Shown here piece by piece: positions 1 through 5,482 of a stretch of 8,615 nucleotides of DNA; within the stretch, counting starts at the first letter, position 1, and each line of letters starts with the position of its first letter. Origin of the DNA: CAYTGG01 sp964581415. Lineage in GTDB: Archaea; Nanobdellota; Nanobdellia; Pacearchaeales; GW2011-AR1. A program made the position numbers and the translations under genes. Below the pieces are notes generated by a model that worked only from the letters and a program-made list of their open reading frames with translations, was not told where the DNA came from and made no database searches. The DNA lies in assembly GCA_964581415.1 (NCBI GenBank), contig CAZOOJ010000019.1, positions 1-8,615 of the forward strand, written 5' to 3'.

Positions 1-1
1 A

Positions 2-610
2 AAAGGATATTATATAGTATTTGAAGGAGGAGAAGGTTCTGGAAAATCCACTCAGGCAAAACTACTTTATGAATATTTAACAGAAAAAAATATTTCCTGC
101 ATATTAACAAAAGAACCTGGAGGAACTAAAGAAGGACAAAAAATAAGGCAGATTTTAATAGATAAAGAAAGCGTCTTAAGTCCTTTTTCAGAATTATTTT
201 TATTTCTCGCAGATAGAGTTGAATCTTATCACAAAATAATAAAACCAAATTTAGAGCAAGGAAAAATTATTATAAAAGACCGTTCGCGTTTTTCAACAGA
301 AGCGCATCAAGGTGCTGCAGGAAAAATAGATATGGAAATTATAAGAAAGTTAAATAAAATCTCTACATTTAATATTAATCCAGATTTACTAATAATAATT
401 GATATTAATTCAGAAGAAGGGCTAAAAAAAGAGGAGGATTCAAATAGATTTGCTGCAAAAGGATTAGAATATCATCAAAAAGTAAACCAGTTTTATAGAA
501 AGTTAGCAGAAAAATTAGATTTTGCTGTTCTCATTAAATATGAAGAAGGAAATCCCCAAGCAATGCACAAAGAAATTCTCAAGCATTTAAAAGAAAGATT
601 GAAGATATAA
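2..610 (+). CDS. tmk: Thymidylate kinase (dTMP kinase), 5'-partial
   Basis: Phosphorylates dTMP to dTDP with ATP in the cytoplasm, an essential step of dTTP synthesis. The frame is open from base 2 to the TAA at 608-610 (202 residues seen), so only a few N-terminal residues lie outside the window. Visible features in window numbering are the P-loop GGEGSGKST (residues 9-17), the EPGGT loop near residue 40, and the family block DRSRFSTEAHQG (from residue 93), followed by NRFAAKGLEYHQKV near the lid and a basic C-terminal helix. These match bacterial/archaeal Tmk and the length is normal for the family. One oddity is that the usual aromatic after Asp-Arg (DRY/DRF) is Ser95 here. The lid also has few arginines. 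The next gene, a kinase-dCMP deaminase fusion, supplies dUMP for the same pathway, but a separate TATA-like box lies between them. The identification is secure. Confidence 0.93.
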   Translation, partial: KGYYIVFEGGEGSGKSTQAKLLYEYLTEKNISCILTKEPGGTKEGQKIRQILIDKESVLSPFSELFLFLADRVESYHKIIKPNLEQGKIIIKDRSRFSTEAHQGAAGKIDMEIIRKLNKISTFNINPDLLIIIDINSEEGLKKEEDSNRFAAKGLEYHQKVNQFYRKLAEKLDFAVLIKYEEGNPQAMHKEILKHLKERLKI

Positions 611-627
611 CACTTTATCAAATAAAT

Positions 628-637
628 CCTTAAATAA
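628..637 (+). promoter_or_regulatory. TATA-like box of the kinase-deaminase gene
   Basis: The sequence CCTTAAATAA is centred about 25 bases before the ATG at 658. This is the spacing expected if transcription starts at the start codon (leaderless mRNA). No Shine-Dalgarno sequence is visible between box and ATG. The call is inferred from position and composition only. Confidence 0.45.
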
Positions 638-657
638 GATTATTTTATCGTTATATT

Positions 658-1740
658 ATGATTATAGGAATAACAGGAACATTAGGAGCAGGAAAAGGAA
701 CTGTTGTAGAATTTCTTAAGCAAAAAGGATTCAAACATTTTTCTGTAAGAAATTTTCTTAATGAAGAATTGATAAGAAGGAATTTGGATTTAAACAGAAA
801 TAATCAGGTGATGCTGGCAAATGAATTAAGAAAAAATAATTCTCCTTCATATATAATTGAACATCTTTTTGAAAAAGCAGAGCAGGAAGGAGAAGATATC
901 ATAATAGAAAGCATCCGTACTCCAGGAGAAGCAGAAAAAATCAAAGAAAAAAAAGGAATTCTTCTTGCAGTTGATGCTCTTCCAGAAATAAGATATTCAA
1001 GAATTTTAACAAGGCAAAGCGAAACAGATAATATAAGTTTTGAAGAATTTTTAGAACAGGAAAAAAGAGAAATTTTTTCTATAAATCCCCATGAACAAAA
1101 CCTAAGCGAATGTATTAGGATATCTGATTATAAAATTGATAATAGCAAAGATTTAGAATATTTAAAAAAACAAATGAATATTATTCTGGAAAAAATTTCA
1201 AAGAAAGATAAAAACCAGCTCTTTAAAATAAATCAAGAAATTAAAAACAAAAAAAGAGAAAATTATCTTTCTTGGGATGAATATTTCATGAGTGTGGCTA
1301 TGATATCTTCAATGAGAAGTAAAGACCCTAACTCCCAAATTGGAGCATGTATAGCTGATGAAAATAATCACATTATAGCTACAGGATATAATGGTTTTCC
1401 GCTAGGTTGTTCTGATGATAATTTTCCTTGGGCAAGAGAAGGAGAAAAATTAGAAACAAAATATCCTTATGTTGTTCATGCTGAAGCAAATGCAATAACA
1501 AATGCAACTAAGAATTTAAAGAACTGCAGAATATATGTTCCTTTATTTCCCTGTAATGAGTGTGCAAAACTAATAATTCAATCAGGAATAAACGAAGTTG
1601 TTTATATAATTGATAAATATTACGAATTAGAAGAGTATATAGCATCGAGAAGAATGTTAAATGCATCAGGAATAAGATTAAGACAATTTATTCCAAAAAA
1701 TAATCAATTAATTATAGATTTTGAAAGTATAAAAAATTAA
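658..1740 (+). CDS. P-loop nucleotide kinase-like / dCMP deaminase fusion
   Basis: This is a 360-residue two-domain protein. Residues 1 to about 190 form a P-loop NMP-kinase-like domain: Walker A GTLGAGKGT at 7-15 (Lys13), then an IIIESIRTPGEAE stretch like that of the archaeal UPF0200/dephospho-CoA-kinase-like group. Residues about 205-335 are a zinc-dependent deoxycytidylate deaminase: TGYNGFPLG, HAEANA with zinc ligand His274 and proton-shuttling Glu276, and PCNEC with zinc ligands Cys299 and Cys302. The deaminase half should convert dCMP (or dCTP) to the uracil nucleotide. The kinase half may phosphorylate or only sense nucleotides. A P-loop domain joined to this deaminase fold is known from yeast Dcd1 and from the bacterial antiphage deaminases DcdV/AvcD. 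The position beside tmk favours a housekeeping role in dTTP synthesis, but a defence or regulatory role is not excluded. The start is the first ATG, with a TATA-like box 25 bases upstream. Confidence 0.88.
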   Translation: MIIGITGTLGAGKGTVVEFLKQKGFKHFSVRNFLNEELIRRNLDLNRNNQVMLANELRKNNSPSYIIEHLFEKAEQEGEDIIIESIRTPGEAEKIKEKKGILLAVDALPEIRYSRILTRQSETDNISFEEFLEQEKREIFSINPHEQNLSECIRISDYKIDNSKDLEYLKKQMNIILEKISKKDKNQLFKINQEIKNKKRENYLSWDEYFMSVAMISSMRSKDPNSQIGACIADENNHIIATGYNGFPLGCSDDNFPWAREGEKLETKYPYVVHAEANAITNATKNLKNCRIYVPLFPCNECAKLIIQSGINEVVYIIDKYYELEEYIASRRMLNASGIRLRQFIPKNNQLIIDFESIKN

Positions 1741-1815
1741 ATAATTCCAACAATCCAACATTCTTTTATTATATTCCAAATTAACTGTCTTCTAAAATGT
1801 TTAAAATTTTACTGA

Positions 1816-2118
1816 TTAATAACAGGGCATCATCTCATTATGTCCGAACTGAATAATTAAATCAATTTTAGGTTTTATATTTTCCAAACCTACTGGAATA
1901 TCACAAGCACCAAAACAACTTTCCAGCCAGATTAAAAATTTAACATTTTCTTTAAATTTATCTTCTAAATAATTCACTATTATTGTTGCATAAGGTTTTA
2001 AACCATCAGCGAATTGTAATAAAATCAATTTTGCTTTTGATTTTTTAATTTGATTAATAATTCTCTCTAATTCTAAATCATATTTTTCCTGAATTTCATT
2101 AATTGATAAATTTTCCAT
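1816..2118 (-). CDS. dph2: Truncated Dph2-like protein (N-terminal part only)
   Basis: Archaeal Dph2 is a [4Fe-4S] enzyme that transfers the 3-amino-3-carboxypropyl group of S-adenosylmethionine to a histidine of elongation factor 2, the first step of diphthamide synthesis. This 100-residue product has the typical first-domain start: an acidic helix, then LLQFADGLKPYA (about 33-44), ESCFGACD with Cys68 and Cys72 (the GACD cysteine is the first cluster ligand in the family), and IDLIIQFGHNEMMP near the end. Full-length Dph2 is roughly 320-350 residues with three such domains and three cluster cysteines. Domains 2 and 3 are absent, and only about 75 bases remain before the convergent kinase-deaminase gene, so they are not simply in another frame nearby. 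It is either a pseudogene remnant, a stand-alone domain or a split gene. It is translationally coupled to the upstream 98-residue gene through a one-base overlap (TAATG). Confidence 0.7.
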   Translation of the reverse strand: MENLSINEIQEKYDLELERIINQIKKSKAKLILLQFADGLKPYATIIVNYLEDKFKENVKFLIWLESCFGACDIPVGLENIKPKIDLIIQFGHNEMMPCY

Positions 2119-2414
2119 TATAAGGATATTCCTTTATTATTTTTTTTTATAATAGTATCAAGGACATTTTTTTCAAGTGTTGGAAGTTTATTCATAGAGT
2201 CTTTATCAGCAATACAATAATTAAATCTACACAAATATATTACTCTTACAATCTCTCTTAAAATATCCTTAGGATTCCTTGAAGAAGCTCCAACATCTAT
2301 ATACATCTCTCTTTTTTCAAGTGGACTAAAAAAATTTCCTTCTATATAAACTTCAAGAACTCCTTCATTTTTATTGATTTCAAATTTAGTGGAATTTCTT
2401 ATGAAATACTTCAT
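2118..2414 (-). CDS. Hypothetical protein, 98 residues, coupled to the Dph2 fragment
   Basis: I do not recognise this family. The product mixes predicted beta strands in the first half (VLEVYIEGNFF, REMYIDVG) with a helix (PKDILREIVRVIYL) followed by a short segment with two cysteines (LCRFNYC). It has no signal peptide or membrane segment. Its stop codon shares one base with the start of the Dph2-like gene downstream, so the two are almost certainly co-transcribed and translationally coupled. A TATA-like box lies about 25 bases upstream of the ATG, which supports both the start and real expression. Whether it works with the Dph2 fragment is unknown. Confidence 0.6.
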   Translation of the reverse strand: MKYFIRNSTKFEINKNEGVLEVYIEGNFFSPLEKREMYIDVGASSRNPKDILREIVRVIYLCRFNYCIADKDSMNKLPTLEKNVLDTIIKKNNKGISL

Positions 2415-2434
2415 AATTAAATATTAAAAATAAA

Positions 2435-2444
2435 CTTTAAAAAA
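2435..2444 (-). promoter_or_regulatory. TATA-like box of the 98-residue gene / Dph2 fragment operon
   Basis: On the minus strand the box reads TTTTTTAAAG. It is centred about 25 bases before the ATG at 2414, which again suggests a leaderless transcript. It rests on position and composition only. Confidence 0.4.
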
Positions 2445-2509
2445 TTAATCTTTACTAATAAAGAAATTCCAAATTTCTGATTTCTGTTACTTTTCGTTTT
2501 TCTTTCTTT

Positions 2510-2757
2510 TTATTGTAAATAAAAGAAATATTTTTCTAATTTTTCTGCTAAGAAAATAGACTCTTGATAATGAAACTTACTGTATCTTTTGATAAACTCT
2601 GCTGCAGAAGAATTTATAATTTCATAGAGTTTTTTATATAGAGTTTAGAAAATCCGCAAAATAATTCAAAAGAAGAACTTTGATTGAAAAACCTATTAAT
2701 TGTTGATATCCTAATCTTTAAAAACAAATCTCTATTCAAAAATACATAAAATAATTA
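2510..2757 (-). pseudogene. Possible decayed minus-strand reading frame in the infB upstream region
   Basis: The 354-base stretch 2415-2768 holds no clear gene. On the minus strand two overlapping open frames look protein-like. One runs from about 2757 to a stop at 2614 (including FELFCGFSKLYIK). The other runs from about 2644 to a stop at 2510 (KKLYEIINSSAAEFIKRY, then FLAEKLEKY). They would join into one frame of about 80 residues by a one-base slip at the six-A run (bases 2630-2635 read on the minus strand). No ATG starts either frame, and the upstream part overlaps the infB promoter. It could be a gene remnant, a sequencing error in a homopolymer, or chance. Confidence 0.2.
2716..2725 (+). 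promoter_or_regulatory. Probable infB TATA box
   Basis: The sequence CTTTAAAAAC is identical to the box upstream of rps6e at 7545-7554. It would place the transcription start near 2746, giving a leader of about 23 bases. A weaker box around 2743-2751 would instead give a leaderless mRNA. Confidence 0.4.
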
Positions 2758-2768
2758 AAAATTAGAAA

Positions 2769-4520
2769 ATGGCAACTCCTAAAAAAATACGTCAGCCAAT
2801 TGTAACTGTCTGTGGACATGTGGATCATGGAAAAACTTCAATTTTAGATTGTCTTAGAGGTAGCTTTATTCAAAAAGCAGAAGCAGGAGGAATAACTCAG
2901 AAGATTTCTTTTACTTCATTTCCATTAGAACAGTTAAAGAAAGTATGTCCTTTAATAGAAAAATCGAAAATAAAATTAAATATTCCAGGATTTTTATTTA
3001 TTGACACACCAGGACATGCAGCATTTACAAATTTAAGAAAAAGAGGAGGAAATCTTGCTGATTTAGCTGTTTTAGTTATAGATATAAATGAAGGAATAAA
3101 ACCACAAACTGCAGAGGTGATTAAAATTTTAAAAATAAATCAGATTCCATTTATCATAGCATTAAATAAAATAGACAATATTTCAGGATGGAGAAACTTT
3201 GAGAATTCAGGAATAAAAGAGAATCTAGAAAGCCAAAGTGAAAATGTAAAGCAGATATTTAATGAAAGATATTTAACATTAATAGGCTCTTTAAACGCCT
3301 ATGGATTTGATTCTGATTTATTTTATAACATAAAGGATTTCACAAAAGAGATTGCATTGGTTCCCTGCTCTGCGAAAACAAAAGAAGGATTAAATGAATT
3401 AATTATGGTTTTATGCGGATTAAGTCAGAAATATTTAACTGAAAAATTAAAATTAGGAAAAAAAGCTAAAGGAATTATTTTTGAAATTAAAAAAGAAAAA
3501 TCAGGAAATTATACAGAAGCTATTCTTTATGATGGAGAACTTTCAAAAAAAGAGGAGATAGCAATAGCGAACTTAGAAGGAGAGCCAATAATAACAAAAA
3601 TCAGAGTTCTTGAAGAAATTGAGCCTTTATCTGCTAAATTTAAAACAAAAGAAAAAGTCACAGCAGCAACAGGATTAAGAATGCAGATTATTGAAAAAGA
3701 AGAAATTTCCCCAGGAATGCCTTTTATAACTTACAAAGGAGATAAAGAAGAAATTAAAAAAGAATTCAAAAAAGAAATCTCTGAGAATATTTCAATCCAA
3801 AAAGAAGGAATTATTACAAAAGCAGATTCTTTGGGAAGTTTAGAGGCTCTTTTAATTTTATTAAAAGATAGCAATATTCCTGTAATAAAAGCAGGTATAG
3901 GAAATATAAATAAAACAGACATTATTTCTGCAAAAGCAAATTTAGATATAAATGAACTTGATGCTATAATTGTAGGATTTAACGTAGGAATAGATGAGGA
4001 AGCAAAACTTATTGTCTCTGAAAAAATAAAAATTTTAACAGATAATGTTATTTACAAATTAATTGAGAATTTAACAGAGTTTCGGGAAGAAAGACAAAAA
4101 GAAATTGAAAAAGAAAGAAGAATGGGCTTGACGAGTCTATGCAAACTAAGAATTCTTTCTCAATATGTTTTTAGAAATTCAAATCCTGCTATCTTTGGAA
4201 TAAAAGTTGAAGAAGGAAAAATAACTTCAAATACAGAATTGATAGATTCTCAAGGAGAAAAAATAGGAAGAATAAAAAATATTCAATCAGAAAACAAATC
4301 AGTTGAAGAAGCAAAAAAAGATATGGAGATTGCAATTTCAGTTCCAGGAGTGAATTTTGAAAGGCGATTAAAAAATACAGAAAATCTTTTTTCAAATTTA
4401 TCAGAAAACCAGTTCAAGAAATTCAGACAGAACAAAGATTTGCTATCCAGCAATGAAATAAAACTTCTTCAAGAAATCGCTGAAATAAAAAGACAGAAAA
4501 ATAATGATTGGGGAAGTTGA
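2769..4520 (+). CDS. infB: Translation initiation factor aIF5B (IF2-like)
   Basis: This is the GTPase that promotes subunit joining and initiator-tRNA positioning in archaeal translation. The product has 583 residues, normal for the archaeal factor, which lacks the long N-terminal extension of eIF5B. GTPase motifs are G1 GHVDHGKT (16-23), G3 DTPGHAAF (from 79), G4 NKID (133-136) and G5 SAK (201-203). A beta-barrel domain II follows to about 340, then domain III to about 430. A charged connecting helix (TEFREERQKEIEKERR, about 435-450) leads to domain IV (about 455-560) and a C-terminal helix. The switch I segment reads GGITQKISFT, whereas the family almost always has GGITQHIGA, so His is replaced by Lys45. 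I see no intein. Next downstream is a hypothetical with its own promoter, then the inserted R-M cassette and rps6e. Confidence 0.95.
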   Translation: MATPKKIRQPIVTVCGHVDHGKTSILDCLRGSFIQKAEAGGITQKISFTSFPLEQLKKVCPLIEKSKIKLNIPGFLFIDTPGHAAFTNLRKRGGNLADLAVLVIDINEGIKPQTAEVIKILKINQIPFIIALNKIDNISGWRNFENSGIKENLESQSENVKQIFNERYLTLIGSLNAYGFDSDLFYNIKDFTKEIALVPCSAKTKEGLNELIMVLCGLSQKYLTEKLKLGKKAKGIIFEIKKEKSGNYTEAILYDGELSKKEEIAIANLEGEPIITKIRVLEEIEPLSAKFKTKEKVTAATGLRMQIIEKEEISPGMPFITYKGDKEEIKKEFKKEISENISIQKEGIITKADSLGSLEALLILLKDSNIPVIKAGIGNINKTDIISAKANLDINELDAIIVGFNVGIDEEAKLIVSEKIKILTDNVIYKLIENLTEFREERQKEIEKERRMGLTSLCKLRILSQYVFRNSNPAIFGIKVEEGKITSNTELIDSQGEKIGRIKNIQSENKSVEEAKKDMEIAISVPGVNFERRLKNTENLFSNLSENQFKKFRQNKDLLSSNEIKLLQEIAEIKRQKNNDWGS

Positions 4521-4550
4521 GATTATAGTACATAATCAAATATATAAAAG

Positions 4551-4559
4551 CATATAAAT
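4551..4559 (+). promoter_or_regulatory. TATA-like box of the 114-residue hypothetical
   Basis: The sequence CATATAAAT is centred about 26 bases before the ATG at 4580, fitting a leaderless start. A second TATA-like stretch (TATATAAAA, 4541-4549) lies just upstream. Confidence 0.45.
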
Positions 4560-4579
4560 ACTTTAATTTTTATTTAAAG

Positions 4580-4924
4580 ATGAGTGAACTTAGTGACAAA
4601 ATTGAAACTTTGGAAAAAATGAATGAATCTTTCTTAGAAGTATTAAAAGATTTATATAAGAAAAGCATAGGAGGAGAAATTAATCTTAGATGGTTTTCTT
4701 TGAATGACATTCCAGAAGAAGTGAAAGACTCTTATTTTATGATTGAGGGCTCAAGTCCTCTTAATAATTATGCTATGGTTTATCCATTCAAGAAAATTGT
4801 AATTATAGATAAATTTAGAGAAGATGAAAAAGGTTATGACAAAGGAATAGCACAAAAAGTAGAAAAAGGATTCAAAAAATTAGGGTATAAAACTAAAGTA
4901 TATGAAAAAGATAGATGGAAATAG
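4580..4924 (+). CDS. Hypothetical protein, 114 residues
   Basis: I do not recognise a family. Residues 1 to about 30 look like an amphipathic or coiled-coil helix (ELSDKIETLEKMNESFLEVL). A globular part follows with beta-strand-like segments (YFMIEGS, NYAMVYPF, KKIVIIDKF) and a C-terminal helix and strand (QKVEKGFKKLGYKTKVYEK). It has no cysteines, membrane segment or signal peptide. It starts 59 bases after the infB stop with a TATA-like box at the leaderless distance, so it is probably transcribed on its own as well as from infB. It is the last gene before the left boundary of the R-M cassette. Confidence 0.65.
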   Translation: MSELSDKIETLEKMNESFLEVLKDLYKKSIGGEINLRWFSLNDIPEEVKDSYFMIEGSSPLNNYAMVYPFKKIVIIDKFREDEKGYDKGIAQKVEKGFKKLGYKTKVYEKDRWK

Positions 4925-4999
4925 ATTTAGAATAAGTTAATAATAAAATATTCAGATTGGGGAAATTAATCATATGAATTTTTAATAGAATCGTAAAGT

Positions 5000-5009
5000 A
5001 TAAAACTAA
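5000..5009 (+). repeat. Left copy of 10-bp direct repeat (candidate target-site duplication)
   Basis: ATAAAACTAA occurs here and again at 7531-7540 in the same orientation. The copies sit two bases outside the left terminal inverted repeat and one base outside the right one. Widening to 13 bases (4999-5011 against 7530-7542) gives 11 of 13 identities. A direct repeat immediately outside inverted termini is the signature left when a mobile segment inserts. Confidence 0.65.
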
Positions 5010-5011
5010 AA

Positions 5012-5034
5012 TATTGTTACCTTAAAGGTTAGTA
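5012..5034 (+). repeat. Left terminal inverted repeat of the R-M cassette
   Basis: It begins TATTGTTACC and continues TTAAAGGTTAGTA. Its reverse complement aligns with 7508-7529 at 20 of 22 positions with one extra base. The core ACCTTAAAGGT is itself nearly palindromic, so it could also bind a dimeric protein such as a transposase or regulator. Confidence 0.6.
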
Positions 5035-5060
5035 ATCAATCTTCTTTTGGATTTTGAAAA

Positions 5061-5070
5061 AATATTTAAA
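5061..5070 (+). promoter_or_regulatory. TATA-like box left of the structured element
   Basis: AATATTTAAA is preceded by the purine-rich GAAAA, resembling a BRE/TATA pair. A start about 26 bases on (near 5092) would produce a plus-strand transcript entering the 5111-5226 structure. No coding start follows at a suitable distance, which points to an RNA product if the box is real. Confidence 0.35.
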
Positions 5071-5110
5071 GGGTGTGTGCGTATGTGTTATAGGGGAGTA
5101 AAAAGTTTTA

Positions 5111-5226
5111 TAATTAACAAAGTGGTGTCTATTGTTCCTGCTGTTGTTGTGGTTGTTGGTCATTTTATCGTGGGTAACAAAGAGGTGGTGTTAACGCACC
5201 ACTTCACTTATTTACTTTGTTAATTA
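5111..5226. ncRNA. Candidate structured RNA or small inverted-repeat element
   Basis: The ends form a perfect 13-bp inverted repeat (TAATTAACAAAGT at 5111-5123 with 5214-5226). Inside is a hairpin of nine pairs (5182-5190 with 5197-5205, loop TTAACG). As plus-strand RNA all nine pairs form, one of them G-U; as minus-strand RNA that pair becomes an A-C mismatch. The 5' arm octamer TAACAAAG recurs at 5175-5182, 60 bases on, and could compete for the same 3' arm, giving two alternative folds. TATA-like boxes flank the element on both sides, pointing inward. The minus-strand box at 5250-5258 would start RNA almost exactly at the stem, and a T5 run follows the other arm on that strand (5100-5104). 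The direction is therefore unresolved. It resembles no RNA family I recognise; a MITE-like element is the alternative. Confidence 0.4.
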
Positions 5227-5249
5227 CTAATTATACAAGTAATATATAC

Positions 5250-5258
5250 TATATAAAT
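5250..5258 (-). promoter_or_regulatory. TATA-like box right of the structured element (minus strand)
   Basis: On the minus strand CGAAATATTTATATA combines a BRE-like CGAAA with a TATA-like core. It would start transcription near 5228, beside the outer stem of the 5111-5226 element. The sequence is AT-rich on both strands, so direction is not certain. Confidence 0.35.
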
Positions 5259-5308
5259 ATTTCGGTAGTAAAGGGATAACTATATAGTAACTACTTACAA
5301 AAGTAATA

Positions 5309-5317
5309 TTTATAAAG
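5309..5317 (+). promoter_or_regulatory. TATA box of the zinc ribbon-methyltransferase operon
   Basis: TTTATAAAG is centred 25-26 bases before the ATG at 5338, the leaderless spacing seen elsewhere in the window. It supports 5338 as a true start of a gene too short for routine gene calling. Confidence 0.55.
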
Positions 5318-5337
5318 CATAAATTCGTAAATAATCT

Positions 5338-5481
5338 ATGGCAGAAATTAAGATTGAGGTGAAAGGATATAAGTGTGAAAGGTGTAAGCACGAATGGATG
5401 CCAAGAAAAAAAGAATATCCTATCTTATGCCCAAAATGTAAAAGTGCTTATTGGGATAAACCTCGTAAAAAGAAAAAATAA
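5338..5481 (+). CDS. Small zinc-ribbon protein, 47 residues
   Basis: The frame ATG 5338 to TAA 5479-5481 encodes a compact zinc ribbon. Cys13-x2-Cys16 (YKCERC) and Cys31-x2-Cys34 (CPKC) form the two knuckles, each after a short strand, with HEWMPR between them and AYWDKPR after the second. The C-terminus is a run of basic residues (KPRKKKK) suited to nucleic-acid contact. The four cysteines in correct spacing, the TATA box 26 bases upstream and a gap of only one base to the methyltransferase start support a real gene, co-transcribed as first gene of the R-M operon. Small zinc ribbons of this kind occur in archaea, usually without assigned function. Here it could help the methyltransferase bind DNA or regulate the cassette; that is an inference. 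Confidence 0.8.
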   Translation: MAEIKIEVKGYKCERCKHEWMPRKKEYPILCPKCKSAYWDKPRKKKK

Positions 5482-5482
5482 A

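Larger units (their letters stand above)
5035..5337. other. Left non-coding part of the R-M cassette
   Basis: No convincing gene lies in these 303 bases. They hold a TATA-like box on the plus strand (5061-5070), an alternating purine-pyrimidine tract (5073-5088), the structured inverted-repeat element (5111-5226), a TATA-like box readable on the minus strand (5250-5258) and the promoter of the zinc-ribbon gene (5309-5317). A minus-strand frame of 44 codons from 5163 (beginning MTNNHNNSRNN) is low-complexity and probably not a gene. The stretch is clearly richer in G and T on the plus strand than anything around it. Confidence 0.6.

Noticed and set aside
3731..3922. Minus-strand open frame of 63 codons inside infB
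   Set aside because: It lies wholly antisense to the well-supported aIF5B gene and its product is a hydrophobic mirror of lysine-rich codons.
4189..4395. Minus-strand open frame of 68 codons with a Leu/Phe-rich product, resembling a membrane protein
   Set aside because: Antisense to the 3' part of infB. Leu/Phe runs arise from reading AAG/GAA-rich codons on the other strand.
5028..5163. Minus-strand frame of 44 codons (MTNNHNNSRNN...) within the structured region
   Set aside because: Asn/His-rich low complexity caused by the GT-rich plus strand; no family features and it overlaps the RNA-like structure.
5111..5226. CRISPR-like repeat or tRNA
   Set aside because: There are only two copies of a short octamer and no regular spacers. 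No cloverleaf, T-loop consensus or CCA-proximal stem could be formed.
5375..5482. Extended N-terminus of the methyltransferase (36 extra residues from an ATG at 5375)
   Set aside because: It overlaps the zinc-ribbon gene in another frame; the zinc ribbon has clear cysteine motifs and its own promoter, while the extension has no recognisable features.
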